A stretch of 64,000 bases of DNA from JAKAWQ01 sp963840545 (GTDB lineage: Bacteria > Pseudomonadota > Alphaproteobacteria > Acetobacterales > Acetobacteraceae), in assembly GCA_963840545.1 (NCBI GenBank), contig CAWIZE010000002.1:1488001-1552000 (forward strand), read 5' to 3'. This document shows, piece by piece, positions 52,242 to 61,159 of the stretch. Within the stretch, counting starts at the first letter, position 1; each line of letters starts with the position of its first letter. The position numbers and the translations under genes are program-made. The notes below the pieces were generated by a model. It saw nothing but the letters and a program-made list of their open reading frames with translations. It was not told the origin of the DNA and did not search any database.

Positions 52242-53207
52242 ATGGCCGGTCGGCAATACGCGGTCTTCATCGACGGCGAGGTGGGCACGACGGGGCTCGA
52301 TCTCCGCCGCCGCCTCGAGGCAATGGACGGCATCGCCCTGCGCAGCCTGCCCGAGGCCAAGCGGAAGGACCCGGCGGCGCGGCAGCTTCTGATGGCCGAG
52401 GTCGATCTCGTCGCCCTCTGCCTGCCGGACGCGGCGGCGAGGGAATCGGTGGCGCTCGCTGCCGCGCTCGGCGCCGCCGCCCCGAAGATCATCGATGCGA
52501 GCACGGCCCACCGCGTTGACCCCGACTGGGTGTACGGCTTCCCCGAGATGGCGCCGGGCCAGGCCGGGCGCATCACCGCCGCGCGGCGCGTGAGCAACCC
52601 CGGCTGCTATCCGACCGGGGCGATCGCGCTGCTGCGCCCGCTGGTCGATGCCGGGCTCCTGCCGCCGGACTACCCGGTGACGGTCAACGCGGTCAGCGGC
52701 TATTCGGGCGGCGGGCGGAGCATGATCGCCGCGCACGAGGCGAGCGGCGGGCCGGCCTTCGAGCTCTACGGCCTCGGGCTCACGCACAAGCACGTGGCGG
52801 AGCTTTTCCGCTATTCCGGGCTTTCGCGCCGCCCGATCTTCGTGCCCTCGGCCGGGCATTACCGGCAGGGCATGCTGGTTTCGGTGCCGCTTCATCTCGA
52901 TCTGCTGGCAGGCCGGCCGCGCGCTTGCGATCTGGAGGCCGTGCTGCGCGAGCGCTACGCGGGCAGGCCGCTGGTCTCGCTCGCCGCCGTGCCCGCGGAC
53001 GGGCGGCTCGAGCCCGAGGCGCTCAACGGAACCGACCGGCTCGAGCTTCGCGTGTTTGGCAACGAAGCAGAGCGCCAGGCGGTGCTGGTGGCGCTGCTCG
53101 ACAACCTGGGCAAGGGCGCGGCGGGGGCCGCGGTGCAGAACATCGCCCTGATGCTCGGCCTCGCCGAGCCGGCCACGGCGCGCGAGAAGGCCGCGCTCGA
53201 TGCATGA
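52242..53207 (+). CDS. argC: N-acetyl-gamma-glutamyl-phosphate reductase, short type
   Basis: The 321-residue protein is the type 2 (short) ArgC: it opens with VFIDGEVGTTGLDLRRRL instead of the long type's 'GASGYTG', has nucleophile Cys122 in SNPGCYPTGA, KIIDASTAHRV with the following YGFPEM, and SGYSGGGRSMI and GHYRQGM with the catalytic His. It reduces N-acetylglutamyl phosphate with NADPH in arginine biosynthesis. ATG 52242 is chosen because homology begins there. Its stop overlaps the start of the next gene by 8 bp. Confidence 0.93.
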   Translation: MAGRQYAVFIDGEVGTTGLDLRRRLEAMDGIALRSLPEAKRKDPAARQLLMAEVDLVALCLPDAAARESVALAAALGAAAPKIIDASTAHRVDPDWVYGFPEMAPGQAGRITAARRVSNPGCYPTGAIALLRPLVDAGLLPPDYPVTVNAVSGYSGGGRSMIAAHEASGGPAFELYGLGLTHKHVAELFRYSGLSRRPIFVPSAGHYRQGMLVSVPLHLDLLAGRPRACDLEAVLRERYAGRPLVSLAAVPADGRLEPEALNGTDRLELRVFGNEAERQAVLVALLDNLGKGAAGAAVQNIALMLGLAEPATAREKAALDA

Positions 53208-53766
53208 GATGACCTTGGGATCCGCCGTGCCGGCGGGCCGCGGGCCGCTTTTCACCTTCGATGGCGCCGCACCCCGGGTCGCGCCGGACGCCTTCATCGC
53301 GCCGACCGCGGCGGTGATCGGCGATGTCGTGATCGGCGAGCGCTCGGGGGTCTGGTTCCACTGCGTGGTGCGCGGCGATACCCACTTCATCCGCATCGGC
53401 GCGCGCACCAACATCCAGGACGGCACGATCGTGCACGTGGCGACCGGGCGCTTCCCCTGCCTGATCGGCGATGACGTGACGGTCGGGCACGCGGCCATCG
53501 TCCATGCCTGCACGCTCGGGAACTGGGCGTTCGTCGGCATGGGCGCGACGGTGCTCGACGGCGCGGTGATCGAGGAGGGCGGCCTGCTCGGCGCCGGTGG
53601 ATTGTTGCCGCCGGGCAAGCGGATCGGCCGCAACGAGCTCTGGATGGGCCAGCCCGCGCGCCTGGTGCGCGTGATGAGCCGCGAGGAGCGGATGGAGTTC
53701 GACACCAACGCGATCCACTACGCCGAACTCGCCCAGCGCTTTCGTGCCGGCCTCGGGCCGGGGTGA
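53200..53766 (+). CDS. Gamma carbonic anhydrase family protein
   Basis: A 188-residue left-handed beta-helix of hexapeptide repeats (IAPTAAVIGDVVIGERSGVW, IGARTNIQDGTIVHV, VTVGHAAIVHACTLG). The Zn ligands are His in IVHVAT, VGHAA and VHACT. The family includes active carbonic anhydrases and many transferase-like relatives. It overlaps argC by 8 bp, so it is cotranscribed; bicarbonate supply for carbamoyl phosphate is a possible link to arginine synthesis. An ATG three codons in (53209) is an alternative start. Confidence 0.9.
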   Translation: MHEMTLGSAVPAGRGPLFTFDGAAPRVAPDAFIAPTAAVIGDVVIGERSGVWFHCVVRGDTHFIRIGARTNIQDGTIVHVATGRFPCLIGDDVTVGHAAIVHACTLGNWAFVGMGATVLDGAVIEEGGLLGAGGLLPPGKRIGRNELWMGQPARLVRVMSREERMEFDTNAIHYAELAQRFRAGLGPG

Positions 53767-53796
53767 AGGCATGCGGCGCCGCGAGGAGACGAAGCG

Positions 53797-54309
53797 ATGA
53801 AGCGCGGCATTCTCGTCCTGACGGCGGCGCTCGCGCTCGGCGCCTGCGCGCCGACGCCGCCGCCCTCGACGGCGCAGCTGCCGCCGGGCGCGTTCGGCGG
53901 CAACGACGACAACGACATCATGGCGATCAATACCGCCGCCTGGGCCTTCTCGAATCCGGCCCGCACCCATGGCAACCCGATCAATGCCGTCCGCGCCGTG
54001 CTGGCGATCGAGTATCTCGGGGGCGAGCTTTCTTCGAGCCCGCGCTGGAACTTCATGTCCCCGCTCACCAAGCTCTCCATGCTCCAGGCGCGCGAGGAAG
54101 TGCGCGAGACGCTCGGGATCGCGCCGGATGCCCCGTCGCAGGCGGTGGCGAACGCGCTGCTCGCGCTCTCCGGGAACCCGACCCCCGCCGCCGCGGCGCA
54201 ACTCCTGAAGCCGCCGGTCTTCACCCTCCCGCCCGAGGAAACCTTGGCGCGGATCGAGAACCTGCCGTACTCTGCAAACAGCCAACCTGGCGAGCCACCG
54301 CGCGAGTGA
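53797..54309 (+). CDS. Lipoprotein of unknown function, 170 aa
   Basis: The N-terminus MKRGILVLTAALALGACAPT contains a lipobox (ALGAC) so the mature protein would be attached to a membrane at Cys17. The following chain is mostly helical with AINTAAWAFSNPARTHGNPI, AIEYLGGELSSSPRWNFMSP and the helix KLSMLQAREEVRETLGIAP. This arrangement is seen in Acetobacteraceae beside the ATP-synthase F0 operon as I recall, but without assigned function. GAGGAGACGAAGCG precedes the ATG. A likely terminator follows at 54380. Confidence 0.7.
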   Translation: MKRGILVLTAALALGACAPTPPPSTAQLPPGAFGGNDDNDIMAINTAAWAFSNPARTHGNPINAVRAVLAIEYLGGELSSSPRWNFMSPLTKLSMLQAREEVRETLGIAPDAPSQAVANALLALSGNPTPAAAAQLLKPPVFTLPPEETLARIENLPYSANSQPGEPPRE

Positions 54310-54379
54310 GCAGGAATATCCCGGCGGCGGGAACATCTGCTTCGTCTGCGGGTAGCGCGGCTGAGCTTAAGGAAGGACT

Positions 54380-54403
54380 AGGGGACAGCCTCCCCTGGTT
54401 TTG
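54380..54403 (+). terminator. Probable intrinsic terminator between lipoprotein gene and atpF
   Basis: AGGGGA at 54380-54385 and TCCCCT at 54391-54396 pair over a 5-nt loop, followed by GGTTTTG. It lies in the 101 bp convergent gap and would end the plus-strand lipoprotein transcript; its T-run is short, so strength is uncertain. Confidence 0.5.
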
Positions 54404-54410
54404 CTTGAGA

Positions 54411-54935
54411 TCAGGCGACCTTCCGCGCGAGGGCGGCCGGCAGTGCGGCGATGGCGCGGTTGACCAGCGTCGCGTCGGCAGCGGCATCGAGCTCGCGGCG
54501 GATCGCCTCGGCCGCGACCCGCGTCGCCGCGTCGGTCGCGGCGATCCGCACTTCGGTGACGGCCGCCTTTTCGGCCGCTTCGATGCGGGCGATCGCCATC
54601 CGCTCGCGCCGGCGCGCCGCTTCCTCCGCCTCCGTGGCGGCAATCGCTGCGATCCGCGCGGCCTCGGCCTTGGCTGCTGCGAGGAGGCTTTTTGCCTCCG
54701 CGAGCGCCGCCGCGCGCCGCGCCGCCGCGTCCTTCAGCATTGCCTCGGCCTCCTGGCGGAGCCGGGTCGCCTCGTCGAGCTCGGCGCGGATCGTGGTCGC
54801 CCGCGCGTCGAGCATGCCCGCGATCACGGACCACAGGCGCTTGCCGAAGATCAGGAAGAAGATCACGAAGGCGACGAAGACCCAGAATACGGACTGGGCG
54901 AAAGGCGAGACCAGGAGAGAGAACGTCGTGACCAT
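54411..54935 (-). CDS. atpF: F0F1 ATP synthase subunit b
   Basis: The 174-residue subunit b has one N-terminal membrane helix (SVFWVFVAFVIFFLIFGKRL) and a long coiled-coil of Ala/Glu/Arg helices forming the peripheral stalk that joins F0 to F1. It is the last gene of the F0 operon and follows b' by 5 bp; presence of both b and b' is characteristic of alphaproteobacteria and photosynthetic lineages. Confidence 0.93.
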   Translation of the reverse strand: MVTTFSLLVSPFAQSVFWVFVAFVIFFLIFGKRLWSVIAGMLDARATTIRAELDEATRLRQEAEAMLKDAAARRAAALAEAKSLLAAAKAEAARIAAIAATEAEEAARRRERMAIARIEAAEKAAVTEVRIAATDAATRVAAEAIRRELDAAADATLVNRAIAALPAALARKVA

Positions 54936-54940
54936 CGCGC

Positions 54941-55525
54941 TCAGCCCCCGGTCGTGGTGAGCGTCGTGGTGAGCGCGGCCTCGAGCGTCGCCGGAGCGGG
55001 CGCGCGGCCGGTCAGCCGTTCGATCATCGCCCGCGCGGTCTCGCGCGCCACCTCGCGCAAGGCGCCCATGGCGTCCCTGCGCGCGGCGCCGATCCGCGCC
55101 TCCGCGGCGCGGAGCTCGGCCTCGAGCCGCTGGTTCAGCCCGGCCGCCTGGCGTGCGGCCGCCTCGCGTGCCGTCCGCGTCGCTTGCGCGATCTCGGCCT
55201 GCGCCTCGGCCCGTGCGTTGCGCGCCGCCGCCATCAGCTCGGCCACCGCCGTGTCCGCCTCCGCCTTGGCCGCCTTCGCCGCATCGAGGTCGGCGGCGAT
55301 CCGCCGCGCCCGCTCCTCGAGCACCGAGGCCGCCTGCGGCAGCGCCCAGCGCGCCAGCAGGAGGTAGAGCACGAGGAAGATCAGCGCCATCCAGACGACC
55401 TGGCTGGTCGTCAGCTCGTTGCCGAACTGGAACTGCGGCATGCCGCCCGATTCCGCGGCCCGGCCCGCGGCCGGCGCGAGCGCGAGCGCGGCGGCCAGCG
55501 GCCAGGAAGGGAGGGTGCGGAGCAT
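54941..55525 (-). CDS. atpF': F0F1 ATP synthase subunit b'
   Basis: A 194-residue b' subunit with a signal-like hydrophobic N-terminus (LPSWPLAAALALAPAAG), a membrane helix (SQVVWMALIFLVLYLLLARW) preceded by MPQFQFGNEL, and LPQAASVLEERARRIAADLD, the b' hallmark, leading into a coiled coil. It pairs with AtpF in the stator stalk. The C-terminus carries a 12-bp tandem duplication (54951-54974), which gives TTLTTTLTT-like residues in the last ten positions. Confidence 0.93.
   Translation of the reverse strand: MLRTLPSWPLAAALALAPAAGRAAESGGMPQFQFGNELTTSQVVWMALIFLVLYLLLARWALPQAASVLEERARRIAADLDAAKAAKAEADTAVAELMAAARNARAEAQAEIAQATRTAREAAARQAAGLNQRLEAELRAAEARIGAARRDAMGALREVARETARAMIERLTGRAPAPATLEAALTTTLTTTGG
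54951..54974. repeat. 12-bp tandem duplication at the end of atpF'
   Basis: GTCGTGGTGAGC occurs at 54951-54962 and 54963-54974 (plus strand), extending the C-terminus of subunit b' by four residues. Confidence 0.9.
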
Positions 55526-55560
55526 GATGCGGAGAATCGCGGGCGCTTCCGGGCGGCGTC

Positions 55561-55797
55561 TCAGCCGAAGAGGATGAGGAACGAGATCAGCAGCGCGTAG
55601 AGCGCGACCGCCTCGGTCAGGGCGAAGCCGAGAATGCCGAGGCCGAACACCTGGTCGCGCGCGGCGGGGTTGCGCGCCACGCTGTTCACCAGGGCGGCGA
55701 AGATGTGGCCGATGCCGACGCCGGCGCCGGCAACGCCGATCGCGGCAAGGCCGGCTCCGATATCCCTGGCGAGGATGGCGGCGGTCTGGGGGTTCAT
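55561..55797 (-). CDS. atpE: F0F1 ATP synthase subunit c
   Basis: A 78-residue hairpin of two membrane helices (IGAGLAAIGVAGAGVGIGHI and FALTEAVALYALLISFLILF) joined by the polar loop NPAARDQ. The ion-binding carboxylate is the Glu in FALTEAVAL; flanking residues fit a proton-coupled ring. It forms the rotor ring. The ATG at MNPQTAAILARD is chosen over an upstream in-frame ATG since subunit c begins here. It lies 25 bp after atpB. Confidence 0.96.
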   Translation of the reverse strand: MNPQTAAILARDIGAGLAAIGVAGAGVGIGHIFAALVNSVARNPAARDQVFGLGILGFALTEAVALYALLISFLILFG

Positions 55798-55822
55798 GTC
55801 CGGATTCCTTTCGGTGGGAAGG

Positions 55823-56611
55823 TCAGTGCAGATGCACCGCATCGTGCAGGTAGAGGCAGGTGAGCACGGCGAAGACGTAGGCCTGGAGCCCGGCCACGAG
55901 CAGCTCGAAGCCCACCAGCACGACGTTGATGGCGAGCGGGATCACGCCTGCCGCGATTCCGACGACGCCGAGCGCGGCGGCGACGATCAGCATGAAGCCA
56001 GCGAACACTTCCCAGAGCACGTGCCCGGCGACGATGTTCGCGAAAAGCCGGATCGAGAGCGAGACGGGCCGCGAGAGGAAGGTGAGGATCTCGATCGGCA
56101 CCAGCACCGGGGCGAGCAGCTTCGGCGCGCCGGCGGGCATGAAGTAGGTGAAGAAATGGAGCTTGTGCTTCACCAGCCCGACGATGATGGAGAGCGCGAA
56201 GACCATCACCGCGAGCGCCGCGGTCACCGCGATGTGGCTGGTGAAGGCGAAGAAATAGGGGAAGAGGCCGACCAGGTTGCCGAAGAGGATGAAGAAGAAG
56301 AGCGTGAAGACGAAGGGAAAAAAGGATTTCCACCCCTCACCGATGATGTCCTCGCAGAGCCTGGCGACGAACTCGTAGCCGAGCTCGGCGGCCGCCTGGG
56401 TGCGCGCGGGAACGATCGCCCGCGCGCGCATGCCGTAGCCGAAGAGTGCCAGCACCAGCGCCGCCGTCAGCAGCATCATCAGGTTGGCGTTGGTGAAGTT
56501 CACCGAGGCGCCGATAGGGCCGAGGCTCGTCGCCAGCCGGAACTGGCCCAGTGCGTCGATCGAGGGTCCTGCCGCCACCCGTGCCCGTCTCCCCAAGCTG
56601 GACGGCCCCAC
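55823..56611 (-). CDS. atpB: F0F1 ATP synthase subunit a
   Basis: A subunit a with up to 262 residues and five to six membrane helices, the stator half-channels for protons. The essential Arg is in SLSIRLFANIVAGHVL; the last helices hold VVLVGFELLVAGLQAYVFAV. A GTG start at 56611, seven bases after a GAGG, gives the full length; an internal GTG (56578, AAGPSIDALGQF) matches the usual N-terminus of the family and is a good alternative. Confidence 0.94.
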   Translation of the reverse strand: MGPSSLGRRARVAAGPSIDALGQFRLATSLGPIGASVNFTNANLMMLLTAALVLALFGYGMRARAIVPARTQAAAELGYEFVARLCEDIIGEGWKSFFPFVFTLFFFILFGNLVGLFPYFFAFTSHIAVTAALAVMVFALSIIVGLVKHKLHFFTYFMPAGAPKLLAPVLVPIEILTFLSRPVSLSIRLFANIVAGHVLWEVFAGFMLIVAAALGVVGIAAGVIPLAINVVLVGFELLVAGLQAYVFAVLTCLYLHDAVHLH

Positions 56612-56632
56612 CGGACCGCCTCGGAACTCTTC

Positions 56633-56974
56633 TCAGCGCCCCGATCCCTGATCGGATCGGGGCCCCGGCTCGTGGCGCGGCTTGAACAGACGCCACACGT
56701 TCAGAACGCCCGCCGCCGCGCCGAGCACGACGAACAGCATGATCAGCCACGGCGCGGTGCCGAGCCAGCGATCGAGCGACCATCCGATGGCCACCGCCAC
56801 CACCATGGCGGCGACCATCTCGCCTGCCACCCGGAACCCCATCGCGAGCGGCTTTTCCGCCCAGCCGAGCCCGCCCGCTTTCTCCGGCGGCGCGGCCTCG
56901 AGCCCGGACTTCACCCGGGCAGCCCGGAGCCGCTCCTCGAATGAGGGGTCCGGTCCGGCCGGCGGTTCGGCCAT
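56633..56974 (-). CDS. atpI: ATP synthase accessory protein AtpI/AtpZ type
   Basis: A 113-residue protein with an N-terminal polar segment (PSFEERLRAARVKSGLE) and two membrane helices (MGFRVAGEMVAAMVVAVAIG and APWLIMLFVVLGAAAGVLNV). It heads the F0 operon and is thought to help c-ring assembly or Mg2+ uptake. The start is ATG with GGAGGAGAGCCG upstream. A frame upstream of it (to 57046) is open without homology. Confidence 0.9.
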   Translation of the reverse strand: MAEPPAGPDPSFEERLRAARVKSGLEAAPPEKAGGLGWAEKPLAMGFRVAGEMVAAMVVAVAIGWSLDRWLGTAPWLIMLFVVLGAAAGVLNVWRLFKPRHEPGPRSDQGSGR

Positions 56975-57086
56975 CGGCTCTCCTCCGCAAAGTCGCGCCT
57001 TGGCGGAAGGCGCCGGTTTGGTAACGACGGCGTCCCCGGGTGTCAAGGACGCGGCACCGGGGAGAGAGCCTGGCTCGGGCCGGCGC

Positions 57087-60000
57087 CTATTCGGCGGCCA
57101 TGCGCGGGGGATCGGCCATCTCGTGGGCGGCGGCGAGATCGACCGAAATCAGCCGCGAGATGCCGCGTTCCTGCATGGTGACGCCGTAGAGCCGGTCCAT
57201 CCGCGCCATCGTCAGCGGATGGTGGGTGGTGATCATCATCCGCGTGCCGCAGTCGCGCACGATGTCCTCGACGAGGCGGCAGAACCGCCCGACATTGACG
57301 TCGTCGAGCGGCGCGTCGACCTCGTCGAGCACGGCGACCGGGGCGGGGTTGCAGCGGAAGACGGCGAAGATCAGCGAGAGCGCGACCAGCGCCTGCTCGC
57401 CGCCCGAGAGGAGCGAGAGTTGGGCGAGCTTCTTGCCCGGCGGCTGGGCGTAGATCTCGAGCCCGGCGGCGAGCGGATCGTCCGCCCCGACCAGCGCCAG
57501 ATGCGCCCGCCCGCCGCCGAACATGCGCGAGAAGAGCGCCTGGAAGTTCCGGTCGACCGCGGTGAAGACCGCGGAGAGCCGTGCCCGGCCCTCGCGGTTG
57601 ATATGGCCGACCGAGCCGCGGAGCTTGGCGATCGCGGTGGCCAGCTCCTCGCTTTCGCGGACGATGCCGTTGATCCGCTCCTCGATCTCGGCGGCCTCGA
57701 TCTCGGCACGCAGATTGACCGGGCCGATGGCCTCGCGCTCGCGGAACAGCCGCTCGAGGCGCCGCCGCGCCGCTTCCTCCGCCTCCTGGGGCTCGGGCAG
57801 CACGGCGTCGGCGCCGAGGCGCTCGCGGACGCGGAGATCGACCGCCTCGAGCGCGGCCGCGCCTTGCGCCAGCGCCGCCTCGCCGCGGAGCTGCCGCTCG
57901 CGCCCCGCCGCCACCTTGCGCTCCGCGGCTCGCGCCGCGCGGTCGTCCGCCTCCCCCGCCTGCTCGGCCGCGGCGAGGGCGGCGGCGGCGGCGCGGTGGG
58001 CCTGCTCCGCGGCCTCGAGCGCGTTGATCGCCGTGCCCTCCCGGGCGGCGATGGCGTCCGGAAGGGCGGCGAGCGCGGCGTGCTCGGCCTCGGCCTGGGC
58101 GCGCCGCTCGGTGAGGTCGCGGGCGCGCGCACCCGCTGCGTCCCGCCGTTCCTGCCAGCCTTCCCGCTCCGCGGCGATCGCCGCGGAGCGGGCGGCCAGT
58201 GCCGCGGCCCGCGCCGCGATCGCCGCCTGCTCGCCGCGGGCGGCGGCCTCGCGGGCGCGGGCGGCGGCGAGCAGGCGGCGTGCCGCCTCGAGTGTTGCGC
58301 GCGCGGCCGCCGGATCGGGGAGAGCGGCGCGGTCGGCTTCGAGGCGGGCGAGGCCGGCCTCGAGCTCCGCGCGCTCGGCGGCGATCCGCCCCGTTTGCTC
58401 CCCGAGCCCATCGAGCCGCACCGCCGCGGCGCCCGCCTCCCGCCGCAGCGCCTCGCCCTTGCCGCGAAGCTCCTGGAGCCGCCGCTCGGCCTCGCGCCTT
58501 GCCTGCTCCGCCTGGGCGGCGGCCGCGAGCGCGGCATGCTCGGCGGCCGCGAGGCTTTCCTGCTCGCCGCGGGCGGCCTCGGCGGCCGTTTCCGCGGTGG
58601 CGAGCTGGCGGCGGATGGCGGCGAGCCGGTTGCGCCCGGTGAGCCTGACGGCGGTGGCGCTCGGCGTGCCCGGCGGGACCGAATACCCGTCCCAGCGCCA
58701 GAGCCCGCCCTCGCGCGAGACGAGCGCCTGGCCGGGGACGAGGCGTTCCTGCAGGGAGGCGGCCTCCTCGGCGGCGACCAGGCCGATCAGCGCCAGCGCC
58801 CGGGCGAGCGTGGGCGGGGTGGGCAAGAGCGCGGAAAACGGCGCCGCGGCATCGGGAAGCGGCGGCGCGTCGGTGAGCGCCGGCAGCTCGCGCCAGCGCC
58901 CGGCATCGGCTTCGAGCGCCTCGCCCAGCGCGGCCGCGAGCGCCGCCTCGAGGCCCGGCGGCACGGCGAGCCGATCGGCGAGCCCGTCGGCGGACGCTTT
59001 TTCCTTCCCTGCCGCGAGGACAGCGGCAAGCGCCTGGGATTCCGCGGCAAGGCGCGTCCGCTCGCCCGCCGCGGCGGCGAGGACGGTGCGGGCGCGCTCG
59101 TGCGCCGCCGCGGCCGCCTGGCGCTCGGCTTCGCGTTGCTCGCGTGCCGCGCGCGCCTCGGCCACAGCGGTCTCGGCGGTGGCCTCGGCGGCCTCGGCTT
59201 CGGCGAGCCGGGCGGGATCGGGCCGGGCGGCGAGGAACCGCTCGCGTTCGCGCTCGAGCAGCACGAGCTGCTCGCCGAGCCGTGCGAGGCGCTGGCGCGT
59301 CCGGCGGCACTCGGCCTCGAGCGCGCCGGCGCGGGCGGTGAGCGAGGCGGCCTCGTCGGCCGCCCGGTCCGCCGCCTTTTCCGCTTCGGCCGCTTCCGTC
59401 GCGGCAGCGGCGAGGGCGGCTTCGATCGCCGCCGACCGGTCGGGCTCCGCCGCGGCCGCGGCGGCGATCTCGTCCGCTTCGCCGGCGAGCCGGGCGATCG
59501 CCGCCTCGGCGTCGGCCGCGAGCGCGGCGGAATGGGTGAGGTCGCGCTCGATCTCGGCGAGCCGCGCCCGGGACGCGGCAAGCGCCGCCCGGGCCCGCGC
59601 CGCCTCGGCCTCGATCTGCTCGCGGGCGAGCCGTGCCCGCTCGAGCGCGGTGCGCGCCTCCGCCTCGGCGTCGCGCAAGCCCGGCAGGCGCGCGGCCGAG
59701 GCGGTGGCGCGGGCGCTCGCGGCGGTCGCTTCCTCGGTCGCCTCGGCGAGGCTCGCGCCGGCGCCGGCAAGCTCGGCCGCGGCCGCATCATGCGCGGCGA
59801 GCGCGCGCGCCCGCTCGATTGCCAGCAGCTCCGCCTCGGCCGCGCGGATCGCCCCGCCGAGGTTGCGGTAGCGGCTCGCCTGGCGCGCCTGGCGCTTGAG
59901 GCCGGCGAGCTGCTCCTCGAGCCCGGCCTTCAGCTCCTCGGCACGGGCGAGGTTGGCCTCCGCCGCCTGGAGCTTGAGCTCCGCCTCGTGGCGCCGGGCG

Positions 60001-60527
60001 TGCAGCCCGGTGATGCCGGCGGCCTCCTCGAGCAGCGCCCGCCGCTCCTCCGGCCGCGCCGCGATCAGCGCCGCCACCCGCCCCTGGCTCACCAGGGCCG
60101 AGGAGCGCGCGCCGCTGGCGAGGTCGGCGAGCAGGGTCTGGACGTCGCGCGCCCGCACCTCCTCGCCGTTGATGCGGAAGGCGCTGCCGCGCCCGCGCTC
60201 GACGCCGCGGCTGATCGCGAGCTCCGCGGCCGCGTGGAAAGGCGCGGGCAGGGGCTCCTCGCCGGCCTCCAGCGTCAGCGTCACCTCGGCGAGGTTGCGC
60301 GCCGGCCGGGCGGTGGTGCCGGCGAAGATCACGTCCTCCATCTCGCCGCCGCGGATCGAGCGGGCGCTCGTCTCGCCCATCACGAAGCGCAGCGCGTCGA
60401 CGACGTTGGACTTGCCGCACCCGTTCGGTCCGACGATGCCGGTGAGCCCCGGCAGGATCTCGATCAGGACCGGCTCGGCGAAGCTTTTGAAGCCAACCAA
60501 GCGCAGGCGGGTGAAGCGGGCGGGCAA
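57087..60527 (-). CDS. smc: Chromosome segregation protein SMC
   Basis: The 1146-residue SMC protein has the N-terminal ATPase half with Walker A GPNGCGKSN at 33-41, a first coiled coil rich in Ala/Arg/Glu, a hinge in the middle (VPPGLEAALAAALGEALEAD and VPGQALVSREGGLWRWDGYS), a second coiled coil, and the C-terminal half with signature LSGGEQALVALSLIFAVF and Walker B PVAVLDEVDAPLDDVNVGRF. It dimerises and condenses chromosomes. It is followed by a DsbA-like gene on the same strand. The very high GC content produces long shadow frames on the other strand. Confidence 0.97.
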   Translation of the reverse strand: MPARFTRLRLVGFKSFAEPVLIEILPGLTGIVGPNGCGKSNVVDALRFVMGETSARSIRGGEMEDVIFAGTTARPARNLAEVTLTLEAGEEPLPAPFHAAAELAISRGVERGRGSAFRINGEEVRARDVQTLLADLASGARSSALVSQGRVAALIAARPEERRALLEEAAGITGLHARRHEAELKLQAAEANLARAEELKAGLEEQLAGLKRQARQASRYRNLGGAIRAAEAELLAIERARALAAHDAAAAELAGAGASLAEATEEATAASARATASAARLPGLRDAEAEARTALERARLAREQIEAEAARARAALAASRARLAEIERDLTHSAALAADAEAAIARLAGEADEIAAAAAAEPDRSAAIEAALAAAATEAAEAEKAADRAADEAASLTARAGALEAECRRTRQRLARLGEQLVLLERERERFLAARPDPARLAEAEAAEATAETAVAEARAAREQREAERQAAAAAHERARTVLAAAAGERTRLAAESQALAAVLAAGKEKASADGLADRLAVPPGLEAALAAALGEALEADAGRWRELPALTDAPPLPDAAAPFSALLPTPPTLARALALIGLVAAEEAASLQERLVPGQALVSREGGLWRWDGYSVPPGTPSATAVRLTGRNRLAAIRRQLATAETAAEAARGEQESLAAAEHAALAAAAQAEQARREAERRLQELRGKGEALRREAGAAAVRLDGLGEQTGRIAAERAELEAGLARLEADRAALPDPAAARATLEAARRLLAAARAREAAARGEQAAIAARAAALAARSAAIAAEREGWQERRDAAGARARDLTERRAQAEAEHAALAALPDAIAAREGTAINALEAAEQAHRAAAAALAAAEQAGEADDRAARAAERKVAAGRERQLRGEAALAQGAAALEAVDLRVRERLGADAVLPEPQEAEEAARRRLERLFREREAIGPVNLRAEIEAAEIEERINGIVRESEELATAIAKLRGSVGHINREGRARLSAVFTAVDRNFQALFSRMFGGGRAHLALVGADDPLAAGLEIYAQPPGKKLAQLSLLSGGEQALVALSLIFAVFRCNPAPVAVLDEVDAPLDDVNVGRFCRLVEDIVRDCGTRMMITTHHPLTMARMDRLYGVTMQERGISRLISVDLAAAHEMADPPRMAAE

Positions 60528-60537
60528 ACAGGCTCCT

Positions 60538-61159
60538 TCAGCCGCCGGCGGCGGCGATCAGCTGGGCGAAGTCCGCGTAGGGCATCTCCCCGGCATGCGA
60601 CTGACCGTTGATGATGAACGTCGGCGTCGAGTTCGACGTGATATTTTTGTTGGGCCTCCTGCGCCTCGGCCAGGATGAAGTTCTCGAGCGCCTTGTTGGC
60701 GATCGCCGCGTTGAAGGTCGCGGCCGGCATGCCGGCAAGCGCCGCCAGCTTCTGGATCTCGGCGGTCGAGTTCACGTCCGGGGCGAAGGCCCAGCGGTCC
60801 TGGCTCGCGAAGAGGGCGAAGACGAAGGGGGCGTAGCGCGCGGGCGGCAGCGTCCGCGCCACCATCGCCGCGGTCAGCGCCACTCGGTCGAGCGGGAAGT
60901 CGCGGAAGATCCAGTAGGCCTTGCCCGGCGTGATCAGCTTGCTCTCGACCTCGGGCATCGTCTGGTTGGCGAAGGCGGCGCAATGGGTGCAGGTGAGGGA
61001 GAAATATTCGATGACATGGACCTTGGCCTTGGGATCGCCCAGCGTCCTGAGGCCGAAAGCCGGATCCGGGCCCGCGGGGGGATTGGCGGCCGCGCGGGCG
61101 ATGGCGGGGAGGGAGGCCGCCGCGGCGGCCGCGAGGAGGGAGCGGCGCAAGAGGGGCAT
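60538..61159 (-). pseudogene. DsbA-family thiol-disulfide protein with a frameshift
   Basis: The N-terminal part reads MPLLRRSLLAAAAAASLPAI as a signal peptide, then HVIEYFSLTCTHCAAFANQT with the redox pair Cys57 and Cys60 (CTHC). It continues well to ENFILAEAQEAQQK, where the frame runs into VELDADVHHQRS and misses the family end. In the +1/-1 frame the C-terminal DsbA sequence (NSTPTFIINGQSHAGEMPYA, ending IAAAGG) continues and stops at 60538. The break is at a five-T run (60644-60648 on the plus strand). One base in that run would restore the frame. It could be a sequencing error, a real mutation or phase variation. The periplasmic role would be thiol oxidation. Confidence 0.85.

Noticed and set aside
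56682..60611. 1309-codon plus-strand open frame opposite smc
   Set aside because: It is antisense to a clear smc gene with all ATPase motifs; its composition (His/Arg/Asp-rich, no motifs) is that of a GC-driven shadow frame.
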